Assembly (NCBI GenBank): GCA_030533315.1
Contig: JAUNJL010000048.1
Location: forward strand, 1 to 19,177
Direction of reading: 5' to 3'
Length of the DNA: 19,177 nt
Origin: Eubacteriales bacterium
GTDB taxonomy: Bacteria > Bacillota_A > Clostridia > Lachnospirales > Lachnospiraceae
Position numbers and translations under genes: made by a program. Below the pieces are notes generated by a model. The model did not search any database and was not told the DNA's origin. It saw only the letters and a program-made list of their open reading frames with translations. Shown here piece after piece: positions 6,830 through 14,859 of this stretch (position 1 is the stretch's first letter; the number at the start of each line of letters is the position of its first letter).

Positions 6830-7957
6830 ATGGAAATGAATATGGGAAAATTCAGCGAGAAACTTGTGGAGCTTCTGGAGCTTGCCAAGAAGAAGAAAAA
6901 CGTTTTGGAGTACCAGGAGATCAGCGACTTTTTCAAGGATCAGCCCCTGGACGTGGAGCAGATGGAGAAGGTCTTTGACTTTCTGGAGGCCAGCGGGGTG
7001 GACGTGCTGCGCATCACCGGAAACGACGGGGACGCCCTGATCCTGGACGATGATATGGACATCGACGGGCTGGACGAGGAGGAAGAGGTGGAGCTGGACA
7101 AGATCGACCTGTCTGTTCCCGAAGGCGTCAGCATTGAGGATCCGGTCCGCATGTACCTGAAAGAGATTGGAAAGGTGCCCCTTTTGTCTGCAGAGGAGGA
7201 GATCGACCTGGCCCAGAGGATGGAGCAGGGGGACGAAAGTGCAAAGAAGCGCCTTGCGGAGGCCAACCTGCGGCTGGTGGTGAGCATTGCAAAGCGGTAC
7301 GTGGGACGGGGGATGCTGTTTTTGGATCTGATCCAGGAGGGAAATCTGGGACTGATCAAGGCGGTGGAGAAGTTTGATTACCGGAAGGGCTACAAGTTCA
7401 GCACCTATGCCACCTGGTGGATCCGTCAGGCCATCACCAGGGCCATTGCGGACCAGGCCCGTACCATCCGGATCCCGGTACACATGGTGGAGACCATCAA
7501 CAAGCTGATCCGGGTTTCCCGCCAGCTCCTCCAGGAGCTTGGAAGAGAGCCCTCCCCCGAGGAGATCGCACAGGAGATGGACATGTCCGTGGATCGGGTG
7601 CGGGAGATCCTGAAGATCTCCCAGGAGCCGGTGTCTCTGGAGACGCCCATCGGTGAGGAGGAGGACAGCCATCTGGGAGACTTTATCCAGGATGACAACG
7701 TGCCGGTTCCGGCGGATGCGGCGGCCTTCACTCTTTTGAAGGAGCAGCTGGTGGAGGTTTTGGGAACCCTCACCGAGAGAGAACAGAAGGTGCTCCGCCT
7801 GCGCTTTGGCCTGGACGATGGCCGGGCGAGGACGCTGGAAGAGGTGGGAAAGGAGTTTAACGTGACAAGGGAACGTATCCGCCAGATCGAGGCGAAGGCT
7901 CTGCGGAAGCTCCGCCACCCAAGCCGCAGCCGGAAACTGAAGGATTATCTGGATTAA
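6830..7957 (+). CDS. rpoD: RNA polymerase primary sigma factor (RpoD/SigA)
   Basis: 375 residues; GGAGGT (6813-6818) lies 11 nt before the ATG at 6830, and a second in-frame ATG at 6839 is also possible. The housekeeping sigma factor directs RNA polymerase to TTGACA/TATAAT promoters such as those seen in this window. Domains: a region 1.1-like helical part at about 1-65, an acidic linker 72-92, region 1.2 ([17 protein letters not shown], 104-120), region 2 with the -10 recognising and melting segment ([20 protein letters not shown], 182-201), region 3 (about 215-290) and region 4 with the -35 helix-turn-helix ([20 protein letters not shown], 335-354). It is short, like other Firmicute primary sigmas that lack the proteobacterial insertion. 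It is flanked by dnaG and trmK on the same strand. Confidence 0.97.
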   Translation: MEMNMGKFSEKLVELLELAKKKKNVLEYQEISDFFKDQPLDVEQMEKVFDFLEASGVDVLRITGNDGDALILDDDMDIDGLDEEEEVELDKIDLSVPEGVSIEDPVRMYLKEIGKVPLLSAEEEIDLAQRMEQGDESAKKRLAEANLRLVVSIAKRYVGRGMLFLDLIQEGNLGLIKAVEKFDYRKGYKFSTYATWWIRQAITRAIADQARTIRIPVHMVETINKLIRVSRQLLQELGREPSPEEIAQEMDMSVDRVREILKISQEPVSLETPIGEEEDSHLGDFIQDDNVPVPADAAAFTLLKEQLVEVLGTLTEREQKVLRLRFGLDDGRARTLEEVGKEFNVTRERIRQIEAKALRKLRHPSRSRKLKDYLD

Positions 7958-7967
7958 GGAGCGGGAC

Positions 7968-8687
7968 ATGCAGTTATCCTTACGGCTGAAGGCCATTGCA
8001 GATATGGTGACTGAAGGAAACCGGCTGGTAGATGTGGGGTGTGATCATGGATATCTGCCGGTGTACCTGGTAATGAAGGGCAGGGTTCCCTCCGCCATCG
8101 CCATGGATGTGAGAAAGGGCCCTCTTATGAAGGCCAGGGAAAACATCCGGCAGTACCGGCTGACCTCGTACATAACCACCCGTCAGAGCGACGGGCTGAA
8201 GGAGCTCTCGGAGGGAGAGGGGGACACCCTGGTGATCGCCGGCATGGGCGGTCCCCTCATGGAGCGGATATTGACTGAGGGAAAAAGGGTGCGGGAGAGC
8301 TTTTCGGAGCTGATCCTTCAGCCTCAGTCGGACGTGGGCCATTTTCGCCATTTTATCCGAAAGGAAGGGTGGGAGATCGTCCAGGAGGAGATGATCCTGG
8401 AAGGAGGGAAATACTATCCCATGATGCGGGCCCTTCCCATGAGAGCGGTTTACCCGGATGGGGAGGCTCCTCGGTGGAGTCCCTGCCAGGAGGCCTTCGG
8501 CCGCCTTCTCCTGGAAAAGAGGCATCCGGTCCTGGAGGCTTACCTCCAGCGGGAAAAGGAGCTGAGAGACCGCCTTTTGCAGACTTTGTCGGAGGCTGGA
8601 GGAGAGGCGGCAAAAAGGCGGATGGAGGAAGTAAAGGAGGAGAGGCGTCTGATACTGGACGCCTGTAAATACTATGAAGATATGTGA
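7968..8687 (+). CDS. trmK: tRNA (adenine22-N1)-methyltransferase TrmK
   Basis: 239 residues. The ribosome binding site AAGGAG overlaps the rpoD stop codon and lies 6 nt before the ATG, so translation is probably coupled. TrmK uses S-adenosylmethionine to methylate N1 of A22 in the D-arm of tRNA in Gram-positive bacteria. Visible: the SAM-binding motif LVDVGCDHGYLPVYL at about 20-34, an acidic AMDVRKGPLMKARENI segment (motif II region), the VIAGMGGPLMERIL signature near 90-103, and a C-terminal charged coiled-coil-like part (residues 185-235), as in the Bacillus family. Position after the sigma factor matches the B. subtilis order (sigA, then yqfN/trmK, then yqfO). Confidence 0.93.
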   Translation: MQLSLRLKAIADMVTEGNRLVDVGCDHGYLPVYLVMKGRVPSAIAMDVRKGPLMKARENIRQYRLTSYITTRQSDGLKELSEGEGDTLVIAGMGGPLMERILTEGKRVRESFSELILQPQSDVGHFRHFIRKEGWEIVQEEMILEGGKYYPMMRALPMRAVYPDGEAPRWSPCQEAFGRLLLEKRHPVLEAYLQREKELRDRLLQTLSEAGGEAAKRRMEEVKEERRLILDACKYYEDM

Positions 8688-9456
8688 GCTTACGGCCTGG
8701 CTGGAGGAGATTTATCCCCCTGTCATGGCTGAGGAATGGGACAACGTGGGCTTTCTGGTGGGAGACGACGAGAGGGAGGTCACCTGCGTATTCCTGGCCC
8801 TGGATCTGACGGAGGAGACTCTCCTGGAGGCGGAAAGGGCGGGAGCGGAGCTGATCATCACCCATCATCCCATGATCTTTTCCGGGATCAAGAGGGTCAG
8901 CAACCATAGCTTTACCGGAAGGAGGATCCTGAGCCTGATCCAAAAAAACATGGGCTACTATGCGATGCACACCAACTACGACATTCTGGGAATGGCGGAT
9001 CACAGCGCACAGCTTTTGGGGCTGAAGGAGCCCCGGGTTTTGGCGGAGACCTTTCGGGAAGGGGAGAGATCGGAGGGGCTGGGCCGGGTGGGAGACCTGG
9101 AGAGCCCTATGACCTTGAGGGAGTATGCCCTTTTTGTAAAGGAGAGGCTCTGTCTGGGGGACGTCAAGGTATACGGGAACCTGGAGGGGATGGTGGAGCG
9201 GGCCGCCGTGTGCACCGGCTCTGGAAAAAGCCTGCTCTCCCAGGTGGAAAGGTCCGGCGCCCAGGTGTACGTGACCGGGGACATTGACCATCACACGGGG
9301 ATCGACGCCGTTGCCTCCGGGCTGTTTATCATCGACGCCGGCCATTACGGAACGGAATATATTTTTATGGAGGCAGTGAAGAAAAGGCTGGCGGAGGCAT
9401 ATCCTCATCTTAGGGTGGTCTGCGCTCAGGTAAAAAGTCCTTACAGCATTCTGTAG
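8674..9456 (+). CDS. Nif3-like dinuclear metal centre protein
   Basis: 260 residues. The ATG at 8674 lies within the end of trmK (14-nt overlap), which shows coupled translation. Nif3/DUF34 proteins form toroidal hexamers with a two-metal site; the cellular role is unsettled, with GTP cyclohydrolase-like activity reported for some members. Visible: EEWDNVGFLVGD near 21-32, the metal-ligand signature IITHHPMIFSGIK around 60-72, HTNYDI (residues about 97-102), and the C-terminal TGDIDHHTGIDA and IDAGHYGTEYIF motifs that complete the site. It is the short form, lacking the PII-like insert found in B. subtilis YqfO. Its place after trmK is conserved in Firmicutes. Confidence 0.93.
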   Translation: MKICELTAWLEEIYPPVMAEEWDNVGFLVGDDEREVTCVFLALDLTEETLLEAERAGAELIITHHPMIFSGIKRVSNHSFTGRRILSLIQKNMGYYAMHTNYDILGMADHSAQLLGLKEPRVLAETFREGERSEGLGRVGDLESPMTLREYALFVKERLCLGDVKVYGNLEGMVERAAVCTGSGKSLLSQVERSGAQVYVTGDIDHHTGIDAVASGLFIIDAGHYGTEYIFMEAVKKRLAEAYPHLRVVCAQVKSPYSIL

Positions 9457-9554
9457 GCAGGCTTCAAAGGCGAGGAATCTGGGTGCCGCCCGCCGGGCCG
9501 GGCAGGGTTCCTGCCTGTGCGGACGTGAATTTTGGAAAAGCGAGGAGGATATTT

Positions 9555-11222
9555 ATGGAGACGGAAATGGTGAAGGTGACCATCGGAGAGGAGATCCGGG
9601 AATATCCCCCGGACACCACCTGGATGCAGGTGGCGGAAGAATATCAGAAGGAGGGGGAGCCGCCTATTATCCTGGTGACGGTGGATGGAAAGCTGCGGGA
9701 GCTGCACAAAAAAATAAGGCGGGACTGCAGCGTGCGCTTTATCACCACGGGGGATCCCATCGGGAACAAGACCTACAAAAGGAGCGCCTGCCTGGTTCTT
9801 TTGAAGGCGATCTATGACGTGGCGGGCAAGGAGAACATTGAGAAGGTGGTCATCCATTATTCTGTGGGAAGCGGATATTACTTTACCATGAAGGGCTCCG
9901 AGATCCTTTCCAGGGAATTTCTGGATCAGGTAAAGACCCGGATGCTGGAGCTGGCGGAGAAGAGGATCCCCATCCTGAAGCGCAGCGTCAACACGGACGA
10001 GGCCATCGCCCTTTTCCACAAGCACGGGATGCACGACAAGGAAAAGCTGTTTCGATACAGGAGGGTGTCCCGGGTCAATATTTACAGCATTGAGAATTTT
10101 GAGGATTATTTTTATGGATTTATGGCCTGCCACACCGGGTACATCCGGTACTTTGACCTGACCCTTTACGACGAGGGTTTTATCCTGCAGCTCCCGGAGG
10201 CCAGGGAGCCGGACCGGATCCCGCCCTGTATGCCCATGGAAAAGATCTTTCGGGTGCAGAAGGAATCGGAGGAGTGGGGCGAGCGGCTGGAGATCGCGAC
10301 GGTGGGGGAGCTGAATGACCAGATCACCAAAAAAGGGATCCAGAACGTTCTGTTGATGCAGGAGGCCTTCCAGGAGGCGAAGATCGCCCAGATTGCCAGG
10401 CAGATCCAGGGAGCGGGGAACAAAAAGTTTGTCATGATCGCAGGTCCCTCCTCCTCCGGAAAGACCACCTTTTCCCACCGCCTGTCCATCCAGCTGGCGG
10501 CGAACGGCATGAAGCCTCATCCCATAGCGGTGGACAATTATTTTGTCAACCGGGACAAAACTCCTTTGGATGAGTTTGGGGAAAAGAATTATGAGTGTCT
10601 GGAGGCCATCGACGTGGAATGCTTTAACCGGGACATGCTGCGCCTTCTGAAGGGGGAGAGGGTGGAGCTTCCCGTCTACAACTTTAAAACCGGCCTTAGA
10701 GAGTACCGGGGGGACTTTCTCCAGCTGGGGAAGGACGACATTCTGGTGATCGAGGGGATTCATGGCCTGAACGACAGGCTGAGCTACGCCCTGCCAAAGG
10801 AGAGCAAGTTCAAGATCTACATCAGCGCCCTGACGCAGCTGAACATCGACGAGCACAACCGGATTCCCACCACCGATGGAAGGCTGATCCGCCGGATCGT
10901 CCGGGACGCCAGGATGAGGGGGACGGCGGCAAAGGATACCATTGCCATGTGGCCTTCCGTGCGCCGCGGAGAGGAAGAAAACATCTTTCCCTTCCAGGAG
11001 GATGCGGACGTGATGTTCAACTCGGCGCTCATCTACGAGCTGGCCTGCCTGAAGGTTTATGCGGAGCCCTTGCTCTTTGGCATTGACAAAAAGGATCCGG
11101 AGTACCTGGAGGCCAACCGGCTTCTGAAGTTTTTTGATTATTTCGTGCCGGTTCCCAGTGAGGAGGTGCCTAACAATTCCCTTCTGCGGGAGTTCATTGG
11201 GGGAAGCTGCTTCCACGTGTAG
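9555..11222 (+). CDS. TGS / ThrRS-like domain nucleoside kinase (uridine kinase family)
   Basis: 555 residues. GAGGAGG precedes the ATG at 9555; an in-frame ATG at 9483 lacks a site. Three modules are seen. A TGS-like ubiquitin fold occupies 1-65 (VKVTIGEEIREYPPDTTW). A segment like the second additional domain of threonyl-tRNA synthetase spans about 70-215, with the FHKHGMHDKEK motif near 154-164 where the family has its metal-binding histidines. A phosphoribulokinase/uridine kinase P-loop domain covers 290-555, with Walker A GPSSSGKTT at 297-305, an acidic VIEGIHGLND region and RIVRDARMRGTAAKDTIAMW. This fusion is widespread in clostridia and annotated as a nucleoside kinase; the true substrate is not established by sequence. 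It stands 98 nt after the Nif3 gene. Confidence 0.88.
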   Translation: METEMVKVTIGEEIREYPPDTTWMQVAEEYQKEGEPPIILVTVDGKLRELHKKIRRDCSVRFITTGDPIGNKTYKRSACLVLLKAIYDVAGKENIEKVVIHYSVGSGYYFTMKGSEILSREFLDQVKTRMLELAEKRIPILKRSVNTDEAIALFHKHGMHDKEKLFRYRRVSRVNIYSIENFEDYFYGFMACHTGYIRYFDLTLYDEGFILQLPEAREPDRIPPCMPMEKIFRVQKESEEWGERLEIATVGELNDQITKKGIQNVLLMQEAFQEAKIAQIARQIQGAGNKKFVMIAGPSSSGKTTFSHRLSIQLAANGMKPHPIAVDNYFVNRDKTPLDEFGEKNYECLEAIDVECFNRDMLRLLKGERVELPVYNFKTGLREYRGDFLQLGKDDILVIEGIHGLNDRLSYALPKESKFKIYISALTQLNIDEHNRIPTTDGRLIRRIVRDARMRGTAAKDTIAMWPSVRRGEEENIFPFQEDADVMFNSALIYELACLKVYAEPLLFGIDKKDPEYLEANRLLKFFDYFVPVPSEEVPNNSLLREFIGGSCFHV

Positions 11223-11230
11223 AGAAATGT

Positions 11231-11249
11231 CCCCCCAAAAAATGGGGGG
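11231..11249 (+). other. GC hairpin downstream of nucleoside kinase
   Basis: CCCCCC, a 7-nt A-rich loop and GGGGGG, 8 nt after the stop codon. No U-tract follows directly; a T7 run lies further on, near 11310. It may stabilise the mRNA end or act as a weak terminator. The rest of the 136-nt gap holds alternative G/C-rich inverted repeats (TCCTCCT with AGGAGGA). Confidence 0.4.
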
Positions 11250-11358
11250 GGGCGTCGTCCTCCTGTGCGAAGGGCAGGGGACGAGGAGGATCAGGGCAGC
11301 GCAGGGTCTTTTTTTGCGCAAGATACGGGGGCTGCGGCCCTGGCCGGAGTAGAAGAGA

Positions 11359-12462
11359 ATGGAAAAAAACCAGATTTTCATAAAATGGGGAACCAAGTAC
11401 AAGGAGATGACAAAGGAGCTTCTCAGGGAATGTGGCCTGGAAGGGCTGATCGGGGACAAAGGAAAAAAAATCGGCATTAAGCCGAACCTGGTCTCTCCCA
11501 CTGTGGCCTCCTACGGGGGCACCACCCATCCGGAGGTGGTGGCCGGGATCTTGGAATACCTGCAGGAGGCGGGCTTTCAGGATCTGGTGATGCTGGAGGG
11601 CTCCTGGGTGGGAGACAGAACCCAGGAGGCATACCAGGTGTGCGGCTACGAGGAGCTTTCCCGGCGCTATCAGGTGCCCTTCTGGGATATGCAGAAGGAT
11701 AAGGGGGTGGAGACGGACTGCGGCGGTATGAAACTGAATATCTGCAGCCGCGTCCGGGAGCTTGATTTCCTAATTAATGTGCCTGTGCTGAAGGGCCATT
11801 GCCAGACGAAGATCACCTGCGCCCTGAAGAACATGAAGGGGCTGCTTCCCAACAAGGAGAAGCGCCGGTTCCACGCCATGGGCCTGCACGATCCCATCGC
11901 CCACCTGGCCCTGGGGATCCGCCAGGATTTTATCGTGGTGGACAATATCTGCGGGGATCTGGACTTTGAGGACGGGGGAAATCCTGTGGTGATGAACCGG
12001 ATACTGGCCGGGAGGGATCCGGTGCTCATGGACGCCTACGTCTGTCACATGATGCACTATGAGGTGGAGGAGGTGCCCTACATCGTCAAGGCCCAGGCTT
12101 TGGGAGCGGGGTGCGGAGATATCCGAAGGGCGGACATCCGCATTTTGGGAAGGGATGGGGGCGGACAGCTTCCCAGGTCCAGAAGGGTGGTGGAGCTTTC
12201 CGATGCCGTGGAGGAGGTGGAGTCCTGCAGCGCCTGCTACGGCTGTCTTCTGCCGGCCTTGGATATGCTGAAGGAGGAAGGGCTTTTTGGGCAGCTGAAG
12301 GAAAAAATATCCATCGGGCAGGGATTTCGGGGAAAAAAGGGGATCCTGGGAATCGGAAGCTGCACCAGGGGATTTACCCACCATTTGGAAGGCTGCCCGC
12401 CCCTGGAGCAGGAGATCCACGATTTTTTGAAGGCATACATCCTGGAAAAAGAAAACAGATAG
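11359..12462 (+). CDS. DUF362 domain protein with C-terminal cysteine cluster
   Basis: 367 residues; a weak GGAG at 11346-11349 precedes the ATG by 9 nt. DUF362 proteins have no firmly known reaction and often carry ferredoxin domains. Visible: IGIKPNLVSPTVASYGGTTH at 38-57, ending in the TTHPEVV turn typical of the family, then VMLEGSWVGDRT, INVPVLKGHCQTKITCALKNMKG (split over 140-161), AMGLHDPIAHLAL and VVDNICGDLDFEDGGNPV. Instead of a canonical 4Fe-4S ferredoxin pair, the C-terminus has C290-x2-C293-x2-C296, then C335 and C346 (SCTRGFT...GCPP), which could ligate a cluster or metal. It is the last plus-strand gene before a convergent pair of hairpins. Function not assigned. Confidence 0.85.
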   Translation: MEKNQIFIKWGTKYKEMTKELLRECGLEGLIGDKGKKIGIKPNLVSPTVASYGGTTHPEVVAGILEYLQEAGFQDLVMLEGSWVGDRTQEAYQVCGYEELSRRYQVPFWDMQKDKGVETDCGGMKLNICSRVRELDFLINVPVLKGHCQTKITCALKNMKGLLPNKEKRRFHAMGLHDPIAHLALGIRQDFIVVDNICGDLDFEDGGNPVVMNRILAGRDPVLMDAYVCHMMHYEVEEVPYIVKAQALGAGCGDIRRADIRILGRDGGGQLPRSRRVVELSDAVEEVESCSACYGCLLPALDMLKEEGLFGQLKEKISIGQGFRGKKGILGIGSCTRGFTHHLEGCPPLEQEIHDFLKAYILEKENR

Positions 12463-12473
12463 GGACGCAAAGA

Positions 12474-12513
12474 AAGGCTCCGCGGCTGCGATCTTCGCAG
12501 TGTGCGGAGCCTT
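12474..12513 (+). terminator. Strong hairpin after the DUF362 gene
   Basis: AAGGCTCCGC (12474-12483) pairs perfectly with GCGGAGCCTT (12504-12513), and an inner CTGCGA/TCGCAG extends the stem. It begins 11 nt after the stop codon. There is no long U-tract, so termination strength is uncertain. Confidence 0.55.
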
Positions 12514-12596
12514 GTCCGTGAAAAGGTGAACAGGTATCTGGAGGTATATGAAAAAGTGTAAGGTTCCATATCACGGCAGATCCCGCCGTCAGGATC

Positions 12597-12659
12597 CCAG
12601 GGCCGCTTCCGCCGCGGGAAAAAGGATCCCCCTTCATCCCGGAAGCCTGGCGGCCCTGG
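12597..12659 (-). terminator. Long hairpin downstream of the cytidylate-kinase-like gene
   Basis: CCAGGGCCGC (12597-12606) pairs perfectly with GCGGCCCTGG (12650-12659), and TTCC/GGAA pairs inside. On the minus strand it lies 6 nt past the end of the kinase gene, in the convergent gap. No U-tract is present; it may separate the two converging transcription units. Confidence 0.5.
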
Positions 12660-12665
12660 CCGGTG

Positions 12666-13253
12666 TCAAAGGGCTGCCTTTATCATTTTCAGGATCTGCT
12701 CCTTGGTAAAGCGGCTGCTGTCGATGGACAGATCGTAATTCAGCAGGTCCATCCAGTATTCATCGGTGAAATACTCGTAGTAGGCCCGGCGCTCCTTATC
12801 CAGCTTCTTCACGGTCCTGCGGGCGCTCTTCTCCTCCCGGCCGGTGCGCTCCATCACGGTCTGCACACGCTTTTCAAAGGGAGCGTAGATAAACAGGCTG
12901 AGGGACTTGTCCTTCAGGATGTGGTTTGCACAGCGGCCGACGATGACACAATCCTCCTTCTGGACCAGGTCCAGGATGATGTTCTTCTGGACGTCGTACA
13001 GCACGTCGTTCATGGGGATGAAACGGTACTGGCTGTCTATCTGAACCTGGTGATCCACGGGAAAATGCCATTGGTTCGCCTTTCGCTCGTCCACCTTCAT
13101 CAGCTCGTCAAAGGGAATCCCCTTCTCCTTGCTGGCGATCTCGATCAGCTCCTTGTCATAAAAACGGATCCCAAGCTCCTCTGCCAGGGCTTTTCCGATC
13201 ATGCGTCCACCGCTCCCGTACATACGATTGATGGTGATCACCCGTCTGCTCAT
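12666..13253 (-). CDS. Cytidylate kinase-like family protein
   Basis: 195 residues on the minus strand, with AAGGAGGGG before the ATG. The family is related to bacterial CMP kinase and phosphorylates an unknown substrate. Visible: ITINRMYGSGGRMIGKALAEELG at about 6-28, split by the P-loop-like GSGGRMIG, in which the usual GKS/T is replaced by GR; FYDKELIEIA, as in CMP kinases; VIVGRCANHIL near 104; and a C-terminal Arg-rich lid-like ERTGREEKSARRTVKKLDKE. The modified P-loop is normal for this family. True cmk is normally longer and linked to other genes, so this is probably a paralogue. It is transcribed towards the DUF362 gene and away from the hydroxylase operon. Confidence 0.82.
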   Translation of the reverse strand: MSRRVITINRMYGSGGRMIGKALAEELGIRFYDKELIEIASKEKGIPFDELMKVDERKANQWHFPVDHQVQIDSQYRFIPMNDVLYDVQKNIILDLVQKEDCVIVGRCANHILKDKSLSLFIYAPFEKRVQTVMERTGREEKSARRTVKKLDKERRAYYEYFTDEYWMDLLNYDLSIDSSRFTKEQILKMIKAAL

Positions 13254-13296
13254 GTCAACCCCTCCTTTTTGATGGATCGTCTTTCTTTATGCCCTC

Positions 13297-13305
13297 ATTG
13301 TACCA
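13297..13305 (-). promoter_or_regulatory. Extended -10 of the kinase-like gene
   Basis: On the minus strand TGG followed by TACAAT (13297-13302), about 44 nt upstream of the start codon. No good -35 is present at normal spacing, which fits an extended -10 promoter. Confidence 0.5.
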
Positions 13306-13500
13306 CATGGCTTCGCAAAAATCCAGTAAAATGCACAAAAAAATGATAAAAATAAAGAAAAATATAGTTACTGTTCACATTTTCTTACTTCCGGTTGGGG
13401 GCAATGACAGGCCGGCAGGCTTGAGCTGCGAAAAAACGGCCCTTGGCCGCAGGCCGCCCTGGGTACTTGACAAAAAAAGAAAAAATCCGGTTACTTGTAC

Positions 13501-13529
13501 TGGAAATGGAGAGGGATTCCTGCTATACT
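13501..13529 (+). promoter_or_regulatory. Probable promoter of the molybdenum hydroxylase operon
   Basis: TGGAAA (13501-13506), 17 nt, then TATACT (13524-13529), preceded by TGC as an extended -10. The start point would be near 13536, giving a leader of about 38 nt with GAAAGGA before the first ATG. A weak -35 with a good -10 often goes with regulation; the -10 lies inside the palindrome at 13515-13542. Confidence 0.6.
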
Positions 13530-13542
13530 GTTCCCAGGAATC
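13515..13542. promoter_or_regulatory. Palindromic operator candidate over the -10
   Basis: GATTCCTG (13515-13522), 12 nt, CAGGAATC (13535-13542): a perfect 8+8-bp dyad centred on the -10 hexamer. A dimeric repressor bound here would block RNA polymerase. No regulator gene is in the window, so its identity is unknown. Confidence 0.55.
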
Positions 13543-13573
13543 TGTGAACGTTCAAAAGAGAAAGGATAATCCT

Positions 13574-14386
13574 ATGCTGAAAATAAAAAGCTATGTTAGG
13601 GCCAGCAGCCTTGAGGAGGCGTACGTCTTAAATCAAAAAAGGTCTGCCTGCATTCTGGGAGGGATGCTTTGGCTGAAAATGGGGAACAGGAATGTATCCA
13701 CGGCCATCGATCTGTCCGGCCTTGGCCTGAACACCATACAGGAGACGGAGGAGGAGTTTGTCATTGGCTGTATGACGGCCCTCCGGGAGCTGGAGCTCCA
13801 CCCGGGTCTTCACGCCTTTACCCAGGGTGCCATGAAGGAAAGCCTGCGCCACATCGTGGGAGTGCAGTTCCGAAACTGTGCCACCGTGGGGGGAAGCCTT
13901 TGGGGCCGGTATGGCTTTTCCGATGTTCTGACCATGTTTTTGGCCCTGGACGCCAGGGTGGAGCTGTACAAAAGGGGGATGGTCTCCCTGGAGGAATTTG
14001 CGGTCATGGAGAAGGACAGGGACATCCTGGTGAGGATTCACATCAAAAAGGATCCTCGAAAGACCGTTTACCTGAGCCAGCGGAACACAAAAACCGATTT
14101 TCCCGTTTTGGCGTGCTGCGCCTCCCTCTGCGGGGAAGCATCCCGCACCGTGATCGGGGCAAGGCCGGGCCGGGCTATGGCGGTAGCCGATGAAAAAGAA
14201 ATTTTAAAAGGATTTGCATCTATGGACGAGACAGAGAAAAAAGAGGCAGCCGCAGCCTTTGGCCGTTATGCGGCAGAGAAGGTGCCTGTCAGCGGCAATA
14301 TGAGAGGCTCCGAAGAATACAGGAGACTCCTTGTGGAAGTTCTGACGAGACGGGCATGGGAAGGGATAGGAGGAATGAAAGGATGA
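13574..14386 (+). CDS. FAD-binding subunit of xanthine dehydrogenase-family molybdenum hydroxylase
   Basis: 270 residues; GAAAGGA precedes the ATG at 13574. The subunit carries electrons from the [2Fe-2S] clusters to FAD and then to NAD or another acceptor. Visible: the N-terminal FAD-contact part with ACILGGMLWLKMG (25-37, where the family often has AGGTDL), IDLSGLGLNTI, and the central SLRHIVGVQFRNCATVGGSL stretch near 89-108 (family form IRNxATIGGN). FSDVLTMFLALDARVEL follows, then the C-terminal CO dehydrogenase flavoprotein-like domain ending in GSEEYRRLLVEVLTRRA. Slightly shorter than many homologues. The stop overlaps the next start (ATGA), showing translational coupling to the iron-sulfur subunit. 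Confidence 0.9.
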   Translation: MLKIKSYVRASSLEEAYVLNQKRSACILGGMLWLKMGNRNVSTAIDLSGLGLNTIQETEEEFVIGCMTALRELELHPGLHAFTQGAMKESLRHIVGVQFRNCATVGGSLWGRYGFSDVLTMFLALDARVELYKRGMVSLEEFAVMEKDRDILVRIHIKKDPRKTVYLSQRNTKTDFPVLACCASLCGEASRTVIGARPGRAMAVADEKEILKGFASMDETEKKEAAAAFGRYAAEKVPVSGNMRGSEEYRRLLVEVLTRRAWEGIGGMKG

Positions 14387-14859
14387 AGATTGGTTTCTGG
14401 CTCAACGGCACGAAGAGGGAGGCGGAGGCAGCGCCGGACACGCTGCTTTTGGAGCTTCTCAGATCACTTGGCTGTGCCAGCGTAAAAAGAGGCTGTGAGA
14501 CGGCGAACTGCGGCCTTTGTACCGTTCTTGTGGAGGATAAGCCTGTCCTTTCCTGTTCGGTTCTGGCGGCGAGAGCTCAGGATTGTCACATCGTTACTAT
14601 GGAAGGGATGCAGGAGGAGGCCAGGGAGTTTGGCAGCTTTTTGGCCAATGAGGGAGCGGAGCAGTGCGGCTTCTGCAATCCAGGGTTTATCATGAACGTG
14701 TTTGCCATGGAAAAGGAGCTGGAGGATCCCACGGAGGAGGAGATCCAGGAGTACCTTGCGGGGAATCTCTGCCGGTGCTCCGGCTTTACGGGGCAGACCC
14801 GCAGCATTCTGAAATACCTGCAATATAAGAAAGAAAAGAAAGGGGAGTCCAGGGAATGA
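14383..14859 (+). CDS. [2Fe-2S] subunit of molybdenum hydroxylase
   Basis: 158 residues. The start at 14383 overlaps the previous stop by 4 nt and has AAAGG just upstream; an earlier in-frame ATG at 14356 lies inside the previous gene. The small subunit holds two [2Fe-2S] clusters linking the Mo centre to FAD. The plant-ferredoxin-like cluster is bound by C38, C43, C46 and C58 (KRGCETANCGLCTVLV and LSC). The second cluster, in the helical C-terminal domain, is bound by C95, C98 (QCGFC), C130 and C132 (LCRCSGF). All eight ligands are present, so it should be functional. The stop overlaps the large-subunit start by 4 nt. Confidence 0.95.
   Translation: MKIGFWLNGTKREAEAAPDTLLLELLRSLGCASVKRGCETANCGLCTVLVEDKPVLSCSVLAARAQDCHIVTMEGMQEEAREFGSFLANEGAEQCGFCNPGFIMNVFAMEKELEDPTEEEIQEYLAGNLCRCSGFTGQTRSILKYLQYKKEKKGESRE

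Larger units (their letters stand above)
13254..13573. other. Divergent intergenic region between kinase-like gene and hydroxylase operon
   Basis: About 320 bp without a supported gene. It holds the leader and promoter of the minus-strand kinase at the left, an A-rich stretch (13321-13370), a GC-rich block near 13430-13460 with GGCC repeats able to form small hairpins, a TTGACA near 13467 lacking a good -10, and the probable operon promoter with its palindrome at the right. I did not recognise a riboswitch. Confidence 0.5.

Noticed and set aside
13254..13500. Riboswitch in the operon leader
   Set aside because: GC hairpins occur but lie upstream of the likely start site, and I could not match a purine or molybdenum cofactor aptamer.
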